Source: W425 sp964503235 (lineage in GTDB: Bacteria; Chloroflexota; Dehalococcoidia; Dehalococcoidales; RBG-16-60-22). Taken from it: 12,270 nt of DNA. The stretch is from positions 1 to 12,270 of the forward strand of contig CAZCZJ010000072.1 in NCBI GenBank assembly GCA_964503235.1. The letters run 5' to 3'. Position 1 is the stretch's first letter, and each line of letters starts with the position of its first letter. Positions 10,955 through 12,270 of the stretch are shown piece by piece. The position numbers were made by a program, and so were the translations under genes. Below the pieces are notes generated by a model. That model had not been told where the DNA came from. It saw nothing but the letters and a program-made list of their open reading frames with translations, and searched no databases.

Positions 10955-12270
10955 TCAAACTCCTTTTATAACCTCCTCTAGAACCCTCTTCCATGCCCTG
11001 CCCAGCTTTTTATAATCTATCTTTATCTGCGTGCGGCCTACGGTTATGCCATCCTCTATAACGCTCTCTAATTTCTCCTTATCGAAGGGCAAACCCCGGA
11101 AACGGCGGAGGATTATTTCTCTCTCCTCAGTGGCGACGGACTCGATGCCCGCCCGGGCGGCCAGGCCCTTAATCCTGACGGCGTAGAAGAGGTTCTCCAC
11201 CTCCTCCGGCACCGCCCCGAAGCGGTCGCGGTAAGCCTGCGCCAGGTCGTCTATCTTTTGATGGGCATCCGGGTGGGCCAGGTCGCGGTAAAGCTCGAGT
11301 CGTGAATTAACATCGGGCACGTAGTCCTCGGGGATATAGGCATCGAGGGGCAAATCGATGGTGGGTGCGGGGAGACGGGGCGGCTTTTCTTCACCGGCAA
11401 TACGGGCTTTCCGCTCCTCGACAGCCTCGGCCAGGAGGCGGGTATAGAGGTTAAAGCCCACGGCGGTGATGTGGCCGCTCTGGCGGTGCCCGAGCAAAGT
11501 CCCGGCGCCCCTGATTTCCAGGTCTTTCATGGCGATGCCGAACCCGGCGCCGAGCTCGGTGGCTTCGTAGATAGTCCTCAAGCGCTGGCGGGCGACCGGC
11601 GTCAGCGCCTTGCCGCTGTCGTAGAGAAAATAGGCGTAAGCCAGGTTCGTCCCGCGGCCTACCCTGCCCCGCAATTGATAAAGCTGCGTCAACCCGAACT
11701 TGTCGGCGCGGTTGACAATCATGGTATTTACGTTGGGCATGTCCAGTCCCGACTCGATAATCGTCGTGCACACCAAGACATCGATTTTCCCCCGGCTGAA
11801 CTCGGTCATGACCCTTTCCAGCTCTTCCTCGGGCATCTGACCGTGCCCGATGCCGACCGTTGCCTCGGGAACTAAATCCCGCAGGTGTTCAGCAATCATC
11901 CAGATGCTCTGCACCCGGTTATGCACGAAAAATACCTGGCCGTTACGTTCCAGTTCCCGGAGGATAGCCTCCCGGACCATGTGTTCGTCATAGGCCGCGA
12001 CGTAGGTGCGTACGGGCAGGCGATCTTCGGGAGGCGTCTCCATGGTGCTCATGTCCCTCACTCCCACCAGCGACATGTGCAGGGTACGGGGAATCGGGGT
12101 GGCGCTGAGGGTAAGTACGTCGACTTCCTGCCGCATCTGCTTGAGGTATTCCTTGTGATTGACGCCGAAGCGCTGTTCTTCATCGATAATCAGCAGTCCC
12201 AGGTCCTTGAAAGCGATGTCTTTCTGAATGAGGCGGTGGGTGCCGATGCAGATATCCACGGTGCCGCCAG
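10955..12270 (-). CDS. mfd: Transcription-repair coupling factor Mfd, C-terminal part (N-terminus beyond window edge)
   Basis: The last 437 residues of Mfd, a DNA translocase that removes RNA polymerase stalled at lesions and recruits UvrA for nucleotide excision repair. Numbering from the first complete codon (12268): GTHRLIQKD (9-17), Walker B DEEQRFGV (29-36), SATPIPRTLHMSLVGVRDMS (55-74), VHNRV (115-119), VCTTIIESGLDMPNVNTMI (166-184), QLYQLRGRVGRG (195-206), the TRG motif region (about 230-275) and the C-terminal regulatory domain with DLPLDAYIPEDYVPD. The gene stops at TGA (10955-10957), 96 bp before the AT-rich membrane protein gene. The complete protein is usually about 1,150 residues, so roughly 60 percent is outside. 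The GTG near the edge encodes an internal Val and is not a start. Confidence 0.97.
   Translation of the reverse strand, partial: GGTVDICIGTHRLIQKDIAFKDLGLLIIDEEQRFGVNHKEYLKQMRQEVDVLTLSATPIPRTLHMSLVGVRDMSTMETPPEDRLPVRTYVAAYDEHMVREAILRELERNGQVFFVHNRVQSIWMIAEHLRDLVPEATVGIGHGQMPEEELERVMTEFSRGKIDVLVCTTIIESGLDMPNVNTMIVNRADKFGLTQLYQLRGRVGRGTNLAYAYFLYDSGKALTPVARQRLRTIYEATELGAGFGIAMKDLEIRGAGTLLGHRQSGHITAVGFNLYTRLLAEAVEERKARIAGEEKPPRLPAPTIDLPLDAYIPEDYVPDVNSRLELYRDLAHPDAHQKIDDLAQAYRDRFGAVPEEVENLFYAVRIKGLAARAGIESVATEEREIILRRFRGLPFDKEKLESVIEDGITVGRTQIKIDYKKLGRAWKRVLEEVIKGV

Noticed and set aside
12257..12259. GTG near the right edge as the start of a short helicase gene
   Set aside because: The frame continues upstream to the window edge (Gly-Gly-Thr before the Val) and matches the interior of Mfd, so it is an internal codon of a longer gene.

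Overview
This looks like an ordinary chromosomal segment of an anaerobic or environmental bacterium. It has moderately high GC, mostly housekeeping genes, very tight gene packing, mixed ATG/GTG/TTG starts and repeat-rich spacers. The combination of separate secD and secF genes behind a CCA-adding enzyme gene, several crotonase-family genes, and hairpin/palindrome repeats is what I would expect from an uncultured Chloroflexota (Dehalococcoidia-like) genome. That assignment is an inference from memory and the sequence does not prove it. I see no RNA genes, CRISPR array, phage genes or transposase.

Layout. Positions 1-4059 are read leftward and hold an acyl-CoA metabolism block. In transcription order it runs: a divergent crotonase-family protein, a 65-residue membrane protein, a second crotonase-family protein with a shortened C-terminus, a Sir2-type NAD-dependent deacylase, then a 349-bp spacer with repeats, then an AMP-forming acyl-CoA synthetase cut by the left edge. 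Positions 4060-4187 form a divergent promoter region. Positions 4188-9168 are read rightward as a compact operon: CCA tRNA nucleotidyltransferase with HD domain, SecD, SecF (each joined by a 4-bp ATGA overlap), then a cation diffusion facilitator. A LysE-family exporter (9165-9788) converges on it and shares a CTAG double stop. Positions 9789-10447 are a repeat island without genes. An AT-rich two-TM/coiled-coil protein of unknown function follows (10448-10858, leftward), then a palindrome-rich spacer, then the C-terminal 437 residues of the transcription-repair coupling factor Mfd (leftward, cut by the right edge).

How the genes work together. The left block can activate acids to acyl-CoA and carry out crotonase-type chemistry. 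The Sir2 protein beside it could control acyl-CoA synthetase by lysine deacylation, a known pairing in other bacteria. The right block combines tRNA 3'-end synthesis with the SecDF protein-export motor. The CDF and LysE genes are small-solute exporters.

I found no clearly new multi-gene system. The points most worth a second look are individual departures from family norms: an Asn at the conserved membrane Asp of SecF, an extra P1-like repeat in SecD, an Asn/His-shifted metal site plus Cys-rich tail in the CDF protein, a Gln for the second catalytic Glu in one crotonase, a probable leaderless CCA-secDF transcript, and two spacers more than 8 kb apart that carry the same two repeat types in the same order.
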